Assembly (NCBI GenBank): GCA_023384415.1
Contig: JAHDWJ010000029.1
Location: 1-64,000, forward strand
DNA from: Anaerolineae bacterium
GTDB taxonomy: Bacteria > Chloroflexota > Anaerolineae > Promineifilales > Promineifilaceae
DNA length: 64,000 bases
Reading direction: 5' to 3'
This document shows, piece after piece, positions 24,387 to 33,600 of the stretch; within the stretch, counting starts at the first letter, position 1, and each line of letters begins with the position of its first letter. A program made the position numbers and the translations under genes. Below the pieces are notes generated by a model. It had not been told where the DNA came from and did no database searches. It was given only the letters and a program-made list of their open reading frames with translations.

Positions 24387-26546
24387 TTACTCAATCACCG
24401 CTGGCAGGCCGGCCGCTTCCCAGGCCACCATCCCCCCGGCCATATTTGATAGATTGCGATACCCCTCTTTTTGCAGGGTGTGGATAATTTGGGTGGTACG
24501 GCGACCCGTGCGGCACACCAGGATCAGCTCCTGATCCCGGGGCAGCTTCACCTCATGGCGTAAAATTTGAGGCATTGGGATCAATTCCGCATTAGGAATA
24601 TGCCCCTGATTAAACTCGACTGGCTCTCGGACATCAATGATACGCGGCCGCGACTCCCCCTCATTCAACCGCTGCCACAACATCTGTGGGTCCACATGGG
24701 CGATCACTGTGCGGGCCGGGATGAGCGACCCTACCGGCACAAAATCAGGGTTGTAACTCTTAGGTAAGCTCTGGCACTCCTTCCAAATCTTCACCCGGCA
24801 GCCATAAATACAGACCGCCGGATCCATCACCTTATAAAAAATATGCTCAATCGCCCGCTCCTGAGAAGGGAAATGATCCAGCCCCATAAACCGGGCAAAC
24901 CCGCTGGCCTTAAACTTTTGCCACACCTCATGACGTACCCCCACCATAAACACATCTCCCCCCCGCTGCCGGTACAGCCGCACAATCGTCTCCAAAGTAT
25001 GCACCCCGCTGATGTCACACAGATTAACCCGGTGCATTCGCAGCAGCAAAATATTTTGCTCTGGGTGCATCTCCAAGTTATGCCGAATCTCTTCTTCCAC
25101 ATGGTGACACGCCCCAAAATAGAGCGAGCCTTCAATGGTCAAGACGGCCAACTGGGGGCAAACCGGTTTAGCCGGTTCATAAACAAAATGGGCAAACTGC
25201 TTATCGGGTAAAACAGAATGAACTGGTGGCGTTGAGGTGCGGGCAATGTAACGGCCAAAGGAGACCAGCACCCCGGACAATACGGCAAACTCCAGGGGCA
25301 GAAACAGAGTACCCAAAAAAGTTGCCACCATAATGCCGCTGTCCCCTCTCGATGTGCGCCAGATGCGCCGAATCTCCTTCCGGTCTACCATGTTATAAGC
25401 GATCATGACGATGGCCCCAGCCAGGGCGGCCCGGGGCAGATAAGCGGCCAGTGGAGCCAAAAGGAGAACGGCCAGCAAAACAAACAGCCCGGAAGCGACA
25501 ACGGCCAGGGGGGTTTTGGCCCCGGCCTCATAGTTGACGGCGGTGCGGGTAAAAGAGCCAGAAACGGCGAATCCAGAGAAAAGACCCGCGGCAATATTGG
25601 CTAATCCCTGCCCTACAAACTCCTGATTGCTGTCCAGATGTTGCCCGCTGCGGGCGGCGATGGCCCGGCCAATGGAGATGGATTCGACCAGACCGATGGC
25701 GGCGATAGCCAAAGCCCCGGTGGATAACGGACCGATGAGGCGCAGGTTTAGCTGGCTCAAATCAATCAGCGGTGGCAGCCCCCGGGGCAGCTCGCCTAAC
25801 ACAATGACCCCCTGCTGATCCAGCCGCAGCAGGGAGACGATGGCGGCGGTGACGATTATGCCGATTAACGCCCCAGGCCAGTGAGGTTTGTACCGACGCA
25901 GGCCAATGATGAGGGTGATGACGATCAGGCCAATGAGGAAACTGGGCCAATGGATTTCTGCAAGCTGGCTCAGGAAGGTTGAGATGAGGCCCCAAAAATG
26001 GGTGCCTTCCCCTGAATCCAGGCGGAACCAATGGCGCAGTTGCCCGGCCCCAATCAGCACTCCCGCTCCGGCAGTAAAACCGATTACCACAGAATCGGCG
26101 ACGAAGTAAGCCAGAACCCCCAGGTGGGCCAGCCCCAGCCCTAGCCGGGCCACCCCGACCATGAGGGCTAACAGCCCCGCGGCCGCGATATACGCTTCAG
26201 TTCCGGGCACAGCTACGGTGGTCAAAGTGGATAGCACCAGCAGAGAGGTGGCATTGGTGGGGCCGGTGTGCAGATGATAAGATGATCCCCACAATATCCC
26301 GACAATGGCGGCGACGACAGCCGCATACAGCCCCATTTGCAAAGGCAGTTCGGCGATGAGGGCATAAGCGATGGCCTGGGGCAGCAGCACCACCGCCACC
26401 GTTACCCCGGCCAGCAGGTCTGGGCGGATATGCTCCCGGCGATAATTTTTAACCAGGGTGGCCGGATGATAAAAAAAAGCCCCGGCCTCCCGCAGCCATT
26501 TTTGTAACGACCAGGAGTCTAAAGTAGAAGCAGAAGGGTGAGACAT
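24387..26546 (-). CDS. SulP transporter fused to STAS and rhodanese domains
   Basis: 719 residues. The SulP membrane domain (about 30-430) begins with a cytoplasmic leader, then RPDLLAGVTVAVVLLPQAIA and GLYAAVVAAIVGILWGSSYH, the family signature. A STAS domain follows (about 455-570; LTIEGSLYFGACHHVEEEI, CDISGVHTL). The last ~110 residues are a rhodanese domain (IIDVREPVEFNQGHIPNAEL) with active-site Cys in LVCRTGRRT. The transporter should move sulfate, bicarbonate or a related anion; the rhodanese arm suggests a sulfur anion. It lies at the end of the sulfur gene block and shares its strand. Confidence 0.9.
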   Translation of the reverse strand: MSHPSASTLDSWSLQKWLREAGAFFYHPATLVKNYRREHIRPDLLAGVTVAVVLLPQAIAYALIAELPLQMGLYAAVVAAIVGILWGSSYHLHTGPTNATSLLVLSTLTTVAVPGTEAYIAAAGLLALMVGVARLGLGLAHLGVLAYFVADSVVIGFTAGAGVLIGAGQLRHWFRLDSGEGTHFWGLISTFLSQLAEIHWPSFLIGLIVITLIIGLRRYKPHWPGALIGIIVTAAIVSLLRLDQQGVIVLGELPRGLPPLIDLSQLNLRLIGPLSTGALAIAAIGLVESISIGRAIAARSGQHLDSNQEFVGQGLANIAAGLFSGFAVSGSFTRTAVNYEAGAKTPLAVVASGLFVLLAVLLLAPLAAYLPRAALAGAIVMIAYNMVDRKEIRRIWRTSRGDSGIMVATFLGTLFLPLEFAVLSGVLVSFGRYIARTSTPPVHSVLPDKQFAHFVYEPAKPVCPQLAVLTIEGSLYFGACHHVEEEIRHNLEMHPEQNILLLRMHRVNLCDISGVHTLETIVRLYRQRGGDVFMVGVRHEVWQKFKASGFARFMGLDHFPSQERAIEHIFYKVMDPAVCIYGCRVKIWKECQSLPKSYNPDFVPVGSLIPARTVIAHVDPQMLWQRLNEGESRPRIIDVREPVEFNQGHIPNAELIPMPQILRHEVKLPRDQELILVCRTGRRTTQIIHTLQKEGYRNLSNMAGGMVAWEAAGLPAVIE

Positions 26547-26613
26547 ACAGGGTCTGCGCTAGAATTGAGAAGGATAAATGTTCCTTTTTAGTAACAGTAC
26601 AAGTGATCAAGCA

Positions 26614-26666
26614 CCCCTCACCCCCGGCCCCTCTCTCATCATGGGAGAGGGGCCGGGGGTGAGGGG
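26614..26666. repeat. Perfect 22-bp inverted repeat (CCCCTCACCCCCGGCCCC..)
   Basis: Arms 26614-26635 and 26645-26666 are perfectly complementary over 22 bp with a 9-nt loop. It lies between the TorD-like gene and the SulP gene and would form a very stable hairpin. There is no T-run, so it is more likely a REP-like repeat or processing element than an intrinsic terminator. Confidence 0.85.
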
Positions 26667-26691
26667 CTGTATAGGTACATTTATTTTATCG

Positions 26692-27678
26692 TTAATCAGT
26701 GGTGGGGAGTATTTCTTGCCTCCAGGCTAATGTTTGTTGGCTGCGGCTTTGCCAGGGATGAACAAAAGGGAGTAATAAAGGCCATTCATCAAGGAGTTCC
26801 CGGTACCGCTGCTGCCACTGGCTGACCAGGTTGGTTACACCTGCCAGGAGCATGGGCAGGCGATCAGCTTGCGCGGCCGCGTCCCACACAGTGCGCAACA
26901 TCTCTTCTCGGCGGCCAAACCCCCGTGGCACCCCTACCTGCCGGGCTAACTGCTCAATATTGGCCCGGCTCAGGTAAAGGCCGCTGTGAACAGGAGTGAT
27001 CAGTCGGTGCAGTCTGGCCCGGTCCGTAATGGGAGGTGTTTCGGGGAGTGGGGGGAGAAGGGGAGATGAAGGTGGCGCGGCCGCAACTCTCTCATAATGC
27101 TCCGATACCAGGGCCAGCGTCAAGTGGGCCAATTGGCGATAAAACGGCGGGGCGATCTGTTCCAGGGCGATCACACAGGGGACAAGCCAACGCAGCAGAT
27201 GGGTGACTAAAAAATGGGCTTGCTGCTGCTGCCATTGGCGGGCTAGAGGGATCTGATCGGTTTCCCAGGCGGCCGCTTCCCCCTCACTCAGGTAAGCCAG
27301 AAACAGCAGCTCTTGCCCCAGGTGGTCAGGCACGGCCGCGTCACTCTTGTACCCGGCCTGTTGGTAACTGACCATCACCGCCTGGGTGACATCCCCTCCC
27401 AGCAGGCCGCTTTCATCCAGGAAGATGGCCTGATAAGGAAACAGGTTGAAGGCGAAGAGGGTGTGATGGGCCGCGGCCGCGTCATCTGGGGAGAATGGGA
27501 TGGGGAGTGCGGCCGCTAACTCCGGGATCGCCTGCACTGTCGGCCATACCTCAGCCGTCAGCCCATCCAAAAACAGCCGGCCCAACAGCCGGTAACTGTA
27601 ATTTCTAGCTTGAGCTAACCGGGCTGGTTCTAAGGCGGCCAAACCAGGTGTGGGGTAAGCGGGGGTAGAGGTAGGCAT
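26692..27678 (-). CDS. TorD/DmsD-like molybdoenzyme maturation chaperone
   Basis: 328 residues, longer than the usual ~200 of the family. The central part has the TorD hallmarks: FNLFPYQAIFLDESGLLGG (as in FpPyExvy) and DHLGQELLFLAYLSEGEAAA (as in DHLxxELxfl). These proteins bind the catalytic subunit of DMSO-reductase family enzymes during cofactor insertion. The likely partner is the molybdopterin oxidoreductase at 30.7-33.7 kb on the same strand. The annotated start overlaps the upstream YedE-like gene by 74 nt; no later ATG lies near the N-terminus, so either the overlap is real or a GTG/TTG start is used. Confidence 0.78.
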   Translation of the reverse strand: MPTSTPAYPTPGLAALEPARLAQARNYSYRLLGRLFLDGLTAEVWPTVQAIPELAAALPIPFSPDDAAAAHHTLFAFNLFPYQAIFLDESGLLGGDVTQAVMVSYQQAGYKSDAAVPDHLGQELLFLAYLSEGEAAAWETDQIPLARQWQQQQAHFLVTHLLRWLVPCVIALEQIAPPFYRQLAHLTLALVSEHYERVAAAPPSSPLLPPLPETPPITDRARLHRLITPVHSGLYLSRANIEQLARQVGVPRGFGRREEMLRTVWDAAAQADRLPMLLAGVTNLVSQWQQRYRELLDEWPLLLPFVHPWQSRSQQTLAWRQEILPTTD

Positions 27679-28060
27679 ACAAATATATTCCTGTCAGGGC
27701 GCCGAGAAAAGTCACAAAGGTCACCAGGCTGCCGCTGCCGATCTGGGCATAAATTGGCCCTGGGCAGGTGCCGGTAATGGCCCATCCCATGCCAAAAAGA
27801 ATCCCCCCGATGACCATCCCCCGGTGCAGCGGCTTTTGCTTAATTTCGATAACCTCTCCTTCGATGGTACGCGGCCGCCAACGACGGATCAAAAATACCG
27901 AGACTACCCCCACAGCAATGGCCGAGGTAATCACCAGATACATGTACGGGTCATTAAACAAGAACATCTCCCGAATTTGATACCAGGAGACCACCTGAGA
28001 TTTGACCAATACCAGGCCAAAATAGATGCCAACGAGTAAGGTTAAAAGACGATTCCTCAT
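27605..28060 (-). CDS. YeeE/YedE half-transporter, second half (GTCPGP)
   Basis: 151 residues with four membrane helices and a cytoplasmic loop (RPRTIEGEVIEIKQKP). GMGWAITGTCPGPIYAQIGSG carries the conserved Cys of the YeeE/TsuA thiosulfate-transporter family. Full-length TsuA is about 350 residues; here the two halves are separate genes (this and 28133-28639). Probable role: uptake of thiosulfate or another reduced sulfur species. The 3' end overlaps the TorD-like gene. A D-type repeat lies in the 72-nt gap between the halves. Confidence 0.85.
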   Translation of the reverse strand: MRNRLLTLLVGIYFGLVLVKSQVVSWYQIREMFLFNDPYMYLVITSAIAVGVVSVFLIRRWRPRTIEGEVIEIKQKPLHRGMVIGGILFGMGWAITGTCPGPIYAQIGSGSLVTFVTFLGALTGIYLYAYLYPRLPHTWFGRLRTSPVSSS

Positions 28061-28070
28061 TTCTCTCCCT

Positions 28071-28120
28071 TGTAAATCGAACTTCCAGTTCGATACGCGA
28101 TTTAGAAAATCGCGCTACAA
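28071..28120. repeat. D-type dispersed repeat, copy 1
   Basis: TGTAAATCGAACTTCCAGTT, CGATACGCGATTT and GAAAATCGCGCT contain two small hairpins. The inverted copy lies in the leuS leader at 48781-48828. Confidence 0.8.
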
Positions 28121-28132
28121 ATTTTCACTCAT

Positions 28133-28639
28133 TTACCCCAACCCCAGTAGCGGTAGCAGCCAGGGCAAAATGAGCCAGGTTGCCAGCAGCCCCCCTACAA
28201 AAAAGAAGACGGTAGCAATGAGGCTGCTCAGGCTCAGGGCCGAGATGCCCATGATGGTATGCCCAGAGGTGCAGCCGTCGGCGTAGCGGGTGCCAAAGCC
28301 GATGAGAATCCCCCCGACAAACAGAACAACCATGCCGGGCAGGGTGGCATATTGAGGGGGTAAAAAGGTAACTGGCTCTGTGGATAATAGAAAATTACCT
28401 ATAAACGCGCCGATGATAACCCCGGCCACAAAAATGAGGTTCCAACTATGATCGCGCCAGTTATATTCCTGGGTGAGGTAAGGCAACCTGGTGCGGGGGT
28501 TACAGGCGGCCGCGATATGGCGCAAACTGCTAGAAATCCCCAAATTTTTGCCGGTGAGCAGCAGTAGTAAGGGAACAGTTAGCCCAATCATTGGCCCGGA
28601 AACATACCAGGGCCATGGTTCAAGAAGCCAGGCGAGCAT
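28133..28639 (-). CDS. YeeE/YedE half-transporter, first half (GCTSGH)
   Basis: 168 residues with four or five membrane helices. FGTRYADGCTSGHTIMGISA contains the conserved Cys of the first YeeE/YedE half, and GKNLGISSSLRHIAAAC the second conserved Cys region. It should pair with the product of 27605-28060 to form one transporter. A strong AAAGGAG precedes the ATG. The gene follows the persulfide dioxygenase gene on the same strand, so sulfur handling is the shared theme. Confidence 0.87.
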   Translation of the reverse strand: MLAWLLEPWPWYVSGPMIGLTVPLLLLLTGKNLGISSSLRHIAAACNPRTRLPYLTQEYNWRDHSWNLIFVAGVIIGAFIGNFLLSTEPVTFLPPQYATLPGMVVLFVGGILIGFGTRYADGCTSGHTIMGISALSLSSLIATVFFFVGGLLATWLILPWLLPLLGLG

Positions 28640-28792
28640 GTTATCTCCTTTGTTGTGTAAGTAATGGGTGGTGCTGACGGCAGACCGCTAAATACTAACT
28701 GGACTCTGGCGAAAATTGATTTCACCAGAAGCATTAACCAATACACCAATAACCAGTGGTCAGCTCAAAAAATGCCAGACGCCAGTGACTAA

Positions 28793-30199
28793 CTACCGTT
28801 CTACCGGTAGGCCGGCCTGCTGCCATTCTACGATGCCCCCGGCCAGGTTGATCACTTCTTGGGCTCCCTGGGCCTGGAGCAGGCTGGCGGCGATGGCCGA
28901 GCGGTTGCCGGTGCGGCAGAGGACGACGATGGGGTTGCCGTTAATAACTTCGTCAGCCCGCTGGGGCAGGTAGCCGAGCATGATGTGGCAGGCGTTGGGC
29001 AGGCGGGCTTCGTTCCATTCGCTCTCAGCACGGATGTCTAGCAAGGTGACGCGGCCGCTCAGGATTTGCTCAGCGACTTCTTGCGGCCGCTTTACTTCAT
29101 ACGATTGGCTCATCAGCCCTGCGGCCGCGACCTCATTGGCATCAAAATAACCCACCACATTATCAATCCCTACCTTAGCCAACACCCGCACCGCCTCTGC
29201 CAATTCAGACGGGGTGGAGATTAGATAAAGGGGCTTGTGGTAATCTACCAACCAGCCTGACCAGACGGCCAAATTTTTGAGGGAAATGTTCAGGCTACCC
29301 GGCAGATGGGCCTGGGCAAAAGCAGCATCAGAACGGGTATCTAAGACCATCTGGTCAGCGGCCAGCAGCGGCTCTAATTCAGTCACAGCTAATTTGTCCG
29401 GCAGCGGCCGCTCCCCCAGCACCTCTGGCCCTTCCTTGTTCACCTTCTTCATCACCGCAAAATAGCGCGGAGCTTCCGGCTGCCCATCCAGTAGGGCTTC
29501 CACAAACTCACTGGGGTTGTCATATTGCAGCATCGGGTTAAACATTTTTTCATACCCTACCGTGGTCGAAGGAATGGCCCCTAACCCTTTGCCACAAGCA
29601 CTCCCGGCCCCATGGGCCGGCCACACCTGGAGATAGTCGGGCAGTTGTTTGAACCGTTGGATGGATTCAAATTGCTGGTACGCCCCTGGTACAGCGGTGT
29701 TACCGATCCCGGCGGCTTTTTCCAATAGATCGGGGCGACCAATGGAGCCGACGAAGATGAAATCCCCGGTGAAAATCCCCATCGGTTTATCCGCGCCGCC
29801 CCCCATGTCAGTCAAAATGAAGGAGATATGTTCAGGGGTGTGGCCGGGGCTGTAAAATGTCTCGAATTTGATATTGCCGATGGTGAAAATGTCCCCATCT
29901 TTGAGCAGTTGATGGTTGTAGGCGGCAGCAAATTCATATTTCCAATTTTCATCCCCTTCATCGGAGACATACAGTTTGGCCCCAACCCGTTCGGCCAGCT
30001 CCCGTGCCCCGGAGACATAATCGGCGTGGATGTGGGTGTCGGCCGCCCCGACGATACGCATCTCTTCTTTAGTGGCCGCGTCCAGATATTGCTGCACGTC
30101 GCGGCCAGCGTCAATGATGACCGCTTCCCCGGTCCGTTGGCAGCCGACCATATAAGAGGCATGAGCCAGTTTGTCGTCATAAAAATATTTCAGCAGCAT
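28793..30199 (-). CDS. Persulfide dioxygenase-rhodanese fusion (CstB/ETHE1-like)
   Basis: 468 residues. The N-terminal metallo-beta-lactamase domain has THIHADYVSGA (His56, His58, Asp60) and YSPGHTPEHISF, GDFIFVGSIGRPDL and WPAHGAGSACG, as in persulfide dioxygenases that oxidise persulfide to sulfite. Two rhodanese domains follow. The first (about 265-350; LDTRSDAAFAQAHLPG) lacks a Cys at the active site. The second (about 370-465) has VLCRTGNRSAIAA with the active Cys. The layout matches CstB-type enzymes. Start 30199 was chosen for its AGGAAGG site. The sulfite produced could feed the neighbouring molybdoenzyme. Confidence 0.88.
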   Translation of the reverse strand: MLLKYFYDDKLAHASYMVGCQRTGEAVIIDAGRDVQQYLDAATKEEMRIVGAADTHIHADYVSGARELAERVGAKLYVSDEGDENWKYEFAAAYNHQLLKDGDIFTIGNIKFETFYSPGHTPEHISFILTDMGGGADKPMGIFTGDFIFVGSIGRPDLLEKAAGIGNTAVPGAYQQFESIQRFKQLPDYLQVWPAHGAGSACGKGLGAIPSTTVGYEKMFNPMLQYDNPSEFVEALLDGQPEAPRYFAVMKKVNKEGPEVLGERPLPDKLAVTELEPLLAADQMVLDTRSDAAFAQAHLPGSLNISLKNLAVWSGWLVDYHKPLYLISTPSELAEAVRVLAKVGIDNVVGYFDANEVAAAGLMSQSYEVKRPQEVAEQILSGRVTLLDIRAESEWNEARLPNACHIMLGYLPQRADEVINGNPIVVLCRTGNRSAIAASLLQAQGAQEVINLAGGIVEWQQAGLPVER

Positions 30200-30217
30200 G
30201 GTTCCCTTCCTTAGTAC

Positions 30218-30335
30218 CTTACGAGTCAACTTCTTGTGCAGCGAGTAAAAAAATCTCCCGCTAAGACGCAGGGGCGCAGAGGTTTTTTCTCCGCGCCTCT
30301 ACGTGAGATTTGGTTCTGGCTTGTCCAGGTTAGGA
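30218..30335. repeat. A-type repeat, copy 2, with a different core
   Basis: The ends match other A copies (CCTTACGAGTCAACTTCTTG and CTTGTCCAGGTTAGGA). The middle is a palindrome with CGCTAAGACGCAGGGGCGCA .. CTCCGCGCCTCTACGTGAG, related to B-type cores. Confidence 0.65.
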
Positions 30336-30372
30336 AGGAGAATTGAATAACGCACAAGAGATTAGAGATTGG

Positions 30373-30408
30373 AGAGTGGAGACTGGAGATTAAACCAGTC
30401 TCCACTCT
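30373..30408. repeat. Perfect 14-bp hairpin in the 30.2-30.65 kb spacer
   Basis: AGAGTGGAGACTGG pairs with CCAGTCTCCACTCT around an 8-nt loop, built from the GGAGACT words seen elsewhere. It could end transcription from the molybdoenzyme gene, which reads towards it. No U-tract is clear. Confidence 0.6.
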
Positions 30409-30551
30409 TTAGTCTCCAGTCCCAGTTCCATAGGTTATTTACTCCTCGATCCTTAGATAAAATAGGTGTGATTATAGTTGAACTGTATCAGTTCTCTGCA
30501 AAAGGTAAATGAAGGAACGGTAAGGAGTTTGTAAGGGTTTCTAACCGTTCC

Positions 30552-30656
30552 GGTAACTACTAACCGCAATGACGGAAAGAACACAAAGTTTCTCAAGAAA
30601 TTCTTAGTGATCTTGGCGTCTTCGCGGTGAAATCTTTGTAAGCCTTAGTAGTTACC
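30552..30656. repeat. B-type inverted-repeat element, copy 3 (105 bp)
   Basis: Terminal inverted repeats GGTAACTACTAA and TTAGTAGTTACC bound an inner palindrome (GGAAAGAACACAAAG .. GATCTTGGCGTCTTCGCGG). The right end includes the TAA stop codon of the molybdopterin oxidoreductase gene. Confidence 0.85.
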
Positions 30657-33600
30657 CGTTCCGTTTGTAGGCTTCGGCTACCGGTTTGAGCGGCCGCCTC
30701 AGCCAGAGCGGCCGCCGGTGGCCATCGGGACTGACCTGGGAAGCGGGCCGGGTCAGGGCAAGCCACTCCCGATAAACAGCCATAGATTTGGCTGTGTCTA
30801 CCCATACCTCACCATACGGCTCGTGTGCGGCCGCTTTGCGCACATTCACCGCCTTTTGCAGCCAACAATGCCCCCCGCTGATCGGGTCTGGGTGAACAGC
30901 GTGGGTCAAATTTTGATGCACCCCCACATCCTGCCACCAGACACGGCTGGTATCTGGGTCAAACGATGGCCAGGGCTGTGCCCCGTGCAAAATATTGAGC
31001 CGGTGCTGCGAACCATTCTCTTCTAATTCGGCCAGGCTGGACATTCCCGGGTTCACTCCCTTATTTTCTTCTAACCGCCAGCGGCCCAGGTGGTGGCTCA
31101 TAGCGATAATACCCGGCTTCATCCCTTCCGTCACCCACACCTTGTCAATAAAGTAGCCAATTTCCGTCTCCACCCGTACCAGGTCCCCCGTCTGCACCCC
31201 CAACCGTTGGGCATCGCTGGGGTGCATCCAGATGGGGTTTTTGTGACTGATTTCGTACAGCCATTTTGAATTGGCCGTGCGGGTATGAATCAGCGTCGGC
31301 AGGCGGAAGTTGGGCAGCAGCACCATCTCTCCCTGTTCCTGGTTGATATTATCCGGGTGGACATGGCTTTTGAGCGTCCAGGGGATGGTGTACTCCCGCT
31401 CTGTCCAGCCCCATTGGTACACCGTCTGGCTGAAAAATTCCAGCTTCCGGCTGGGGGTGTCAAACCCCTCACGTGGTTTTCCCGCCACAACCACACCAAT
31501 CACCTTACCATTCTCCAGAATACGAGCCGAAGGATCCAGGGTGAATTGTGAATTGTGGCTTGTGAATTGGGAATCCGTCTCCATTTGCCATTCTCCCAGC
31601 CCCTCAATCTCCTTCTCATACGGCTTATAGTTACTCTGCTTGACGGCAAAGACGCCATATTTACGCATATATTGGAGGGGGGTGAGGGATTCGTGCGCGG
31701 CCGCTTCCGGCAATCCTGGCACACTGTTCTCAAAAATCCACTGATAATATTCCTCTACGGTGATAATCTCACCGGGCCGGTATGGGCTTTCAAACCATTG
31801 CCGGATACCCAAACTCCCATCCGGGTCCAACCGCGCGGATAGCTCAATCCACCATTCATTCTCTTCCCACACCTCGCCGGGATTGGCTTCGTGGGTGAAG
31901 CGCACCTTGTGGCCTAACTTTTCCATCGCTACCCGGCGCACCGGCTGGCGGAAGGCGATCCATTGCCCGGCGTGGGTCTCCTGGCTCATCAGATCGTGCC
32001 GCTCCCCGGCGTGGCCCATCGGCAGGACATAATCAGCAAACCAGGCCGATTCGTTCCAGGTGGGGGTGAGGGCGACGTGGCATTTGATTTTGCTCTCGTC
32101 TTGTAACGCTTTGAGCCACATAAAGCCGTCCGGGTTGATCCACATCGGGTTATAGACGCGGGTGAAGTAAACGTCTATGTTGCCTCGCTCTTCTTCAAGG
32201 AAATGGGGGAGTAGGAAGCTCATCTCAAAATGGGCCAGGGGCCATTCGTCGGGCAGCTGCAGCTCGTTCCAGGCGTTGAAGGGTGGGGGGGATTTGAACG
32301 GTTTGGGCACAAATTTGTTCCATTCGCCGCCGGATGTGCCCCCCCGGGTGCCTACACTGCCGGTCAGTACGTTGAGGAACATGAGGCAGCGGGCCACCTG
32401 CCAGCCACCCAAATTGCCGATGCTGGCGCTGCGCCACACGTGGGCCGCCAGCCGACCATCACAGTCGGCAATCAGGCGGGCCGCTTCTTCTAACCGTTCT
32501 ACAGGTACCTGAGCTGACGCGGCCGCACGGGCAAAGGTAAACTCACCATACAACTCTTTCAGCACCAGGTCAAAATGGGCAAATTGGGGTGTGGGAGAGT
32601 GGGAGATTAGCGAGTGGAGAGTGGGACTGTTCACGGCTAACTGCCCGCTGCCCACTGCCGCCAGCGTATCCTGCCAATTCACCCACTGCTCCACAAATCG
32701 CCTGTCATACAAATCATTTTGGATGAGATAATTGGCTATGGCTAGCAGCACCTCTGCTTCACTGCCGGGCCAGGTGGGCAGCCAACAATCGCTCAGGCTG
32801 GCGGTGTTGCTGAGGCGGGGGTCCAGGGTGATGATTTTAGCCCCGTTCATCTTGCCTTCGATGATGCGCTGGGCGTGGGGGTTAAAGTAGTGCCCCGTTT
32901 CCAGGTGGCTGGAGATAAGCAGGATGACGCGGGCGTGGGCATGGTCGGGGCTGGGACGATCCCAGTTGCACCAGAAGCCGTAGCCGGCCCGTGCCCCGGA
33001 TGAGCAGACGTTGGTATGGCTGTTGTGGCCGTCTACCCCCCAGGCGGTGATGCATCGGTTGGTGTACCCATCTTCCCCCGGCCGGCCGACGTGGTACATG
33101 ATGCCGTCGCGCCGCTGTTCCCGGCTGGTCCGCATTTTGGCGGCAATTTCGTTTAACGCCTCGTCCCAGGTAATCCGTTTCCAGTGCCCTTCCCCGCGCT
33201 TGCCCACTCGTTTGAGGGGGTAGAGGATACGTTCGGGGTCGTAGGTCTGGTTGTGGGTGGCGGGGCCTTTGGCACAGTTGCGGCCGCGGCTGCCCGGATG
33301 CACCGGATTGCCCTCAAATTTTTTGATTTCCAGGGTGGTTTTGTCCACATAGGCCAGCAGGCCGCAGGCACTTTCACAGTTGAAGCAGACGGTGGGCACG
33401 AGCATATAGCGATGGGCCACCTTACGCGGCCACTCTTTACCACTGTACTCTACCCAATCATCCCAATATTCCGGCGGTGGGTATTGGCTCATCCGCCCGT
33501 CCGGGTGTTCGACGGTGATCATCTGCACTTCGGCGGGGTCTATGTCGGCAAAGTCGGGCAGGGCGGTGCCAGCGACATTGGTGAAGGTGGTGGGCTGCGG

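Noticed and set aside
26614..26666. Calling the perfect 22-bp hairpin an intrinsic terminator
   Set aside because: No U-tract on either strand; described as a repeat instead.
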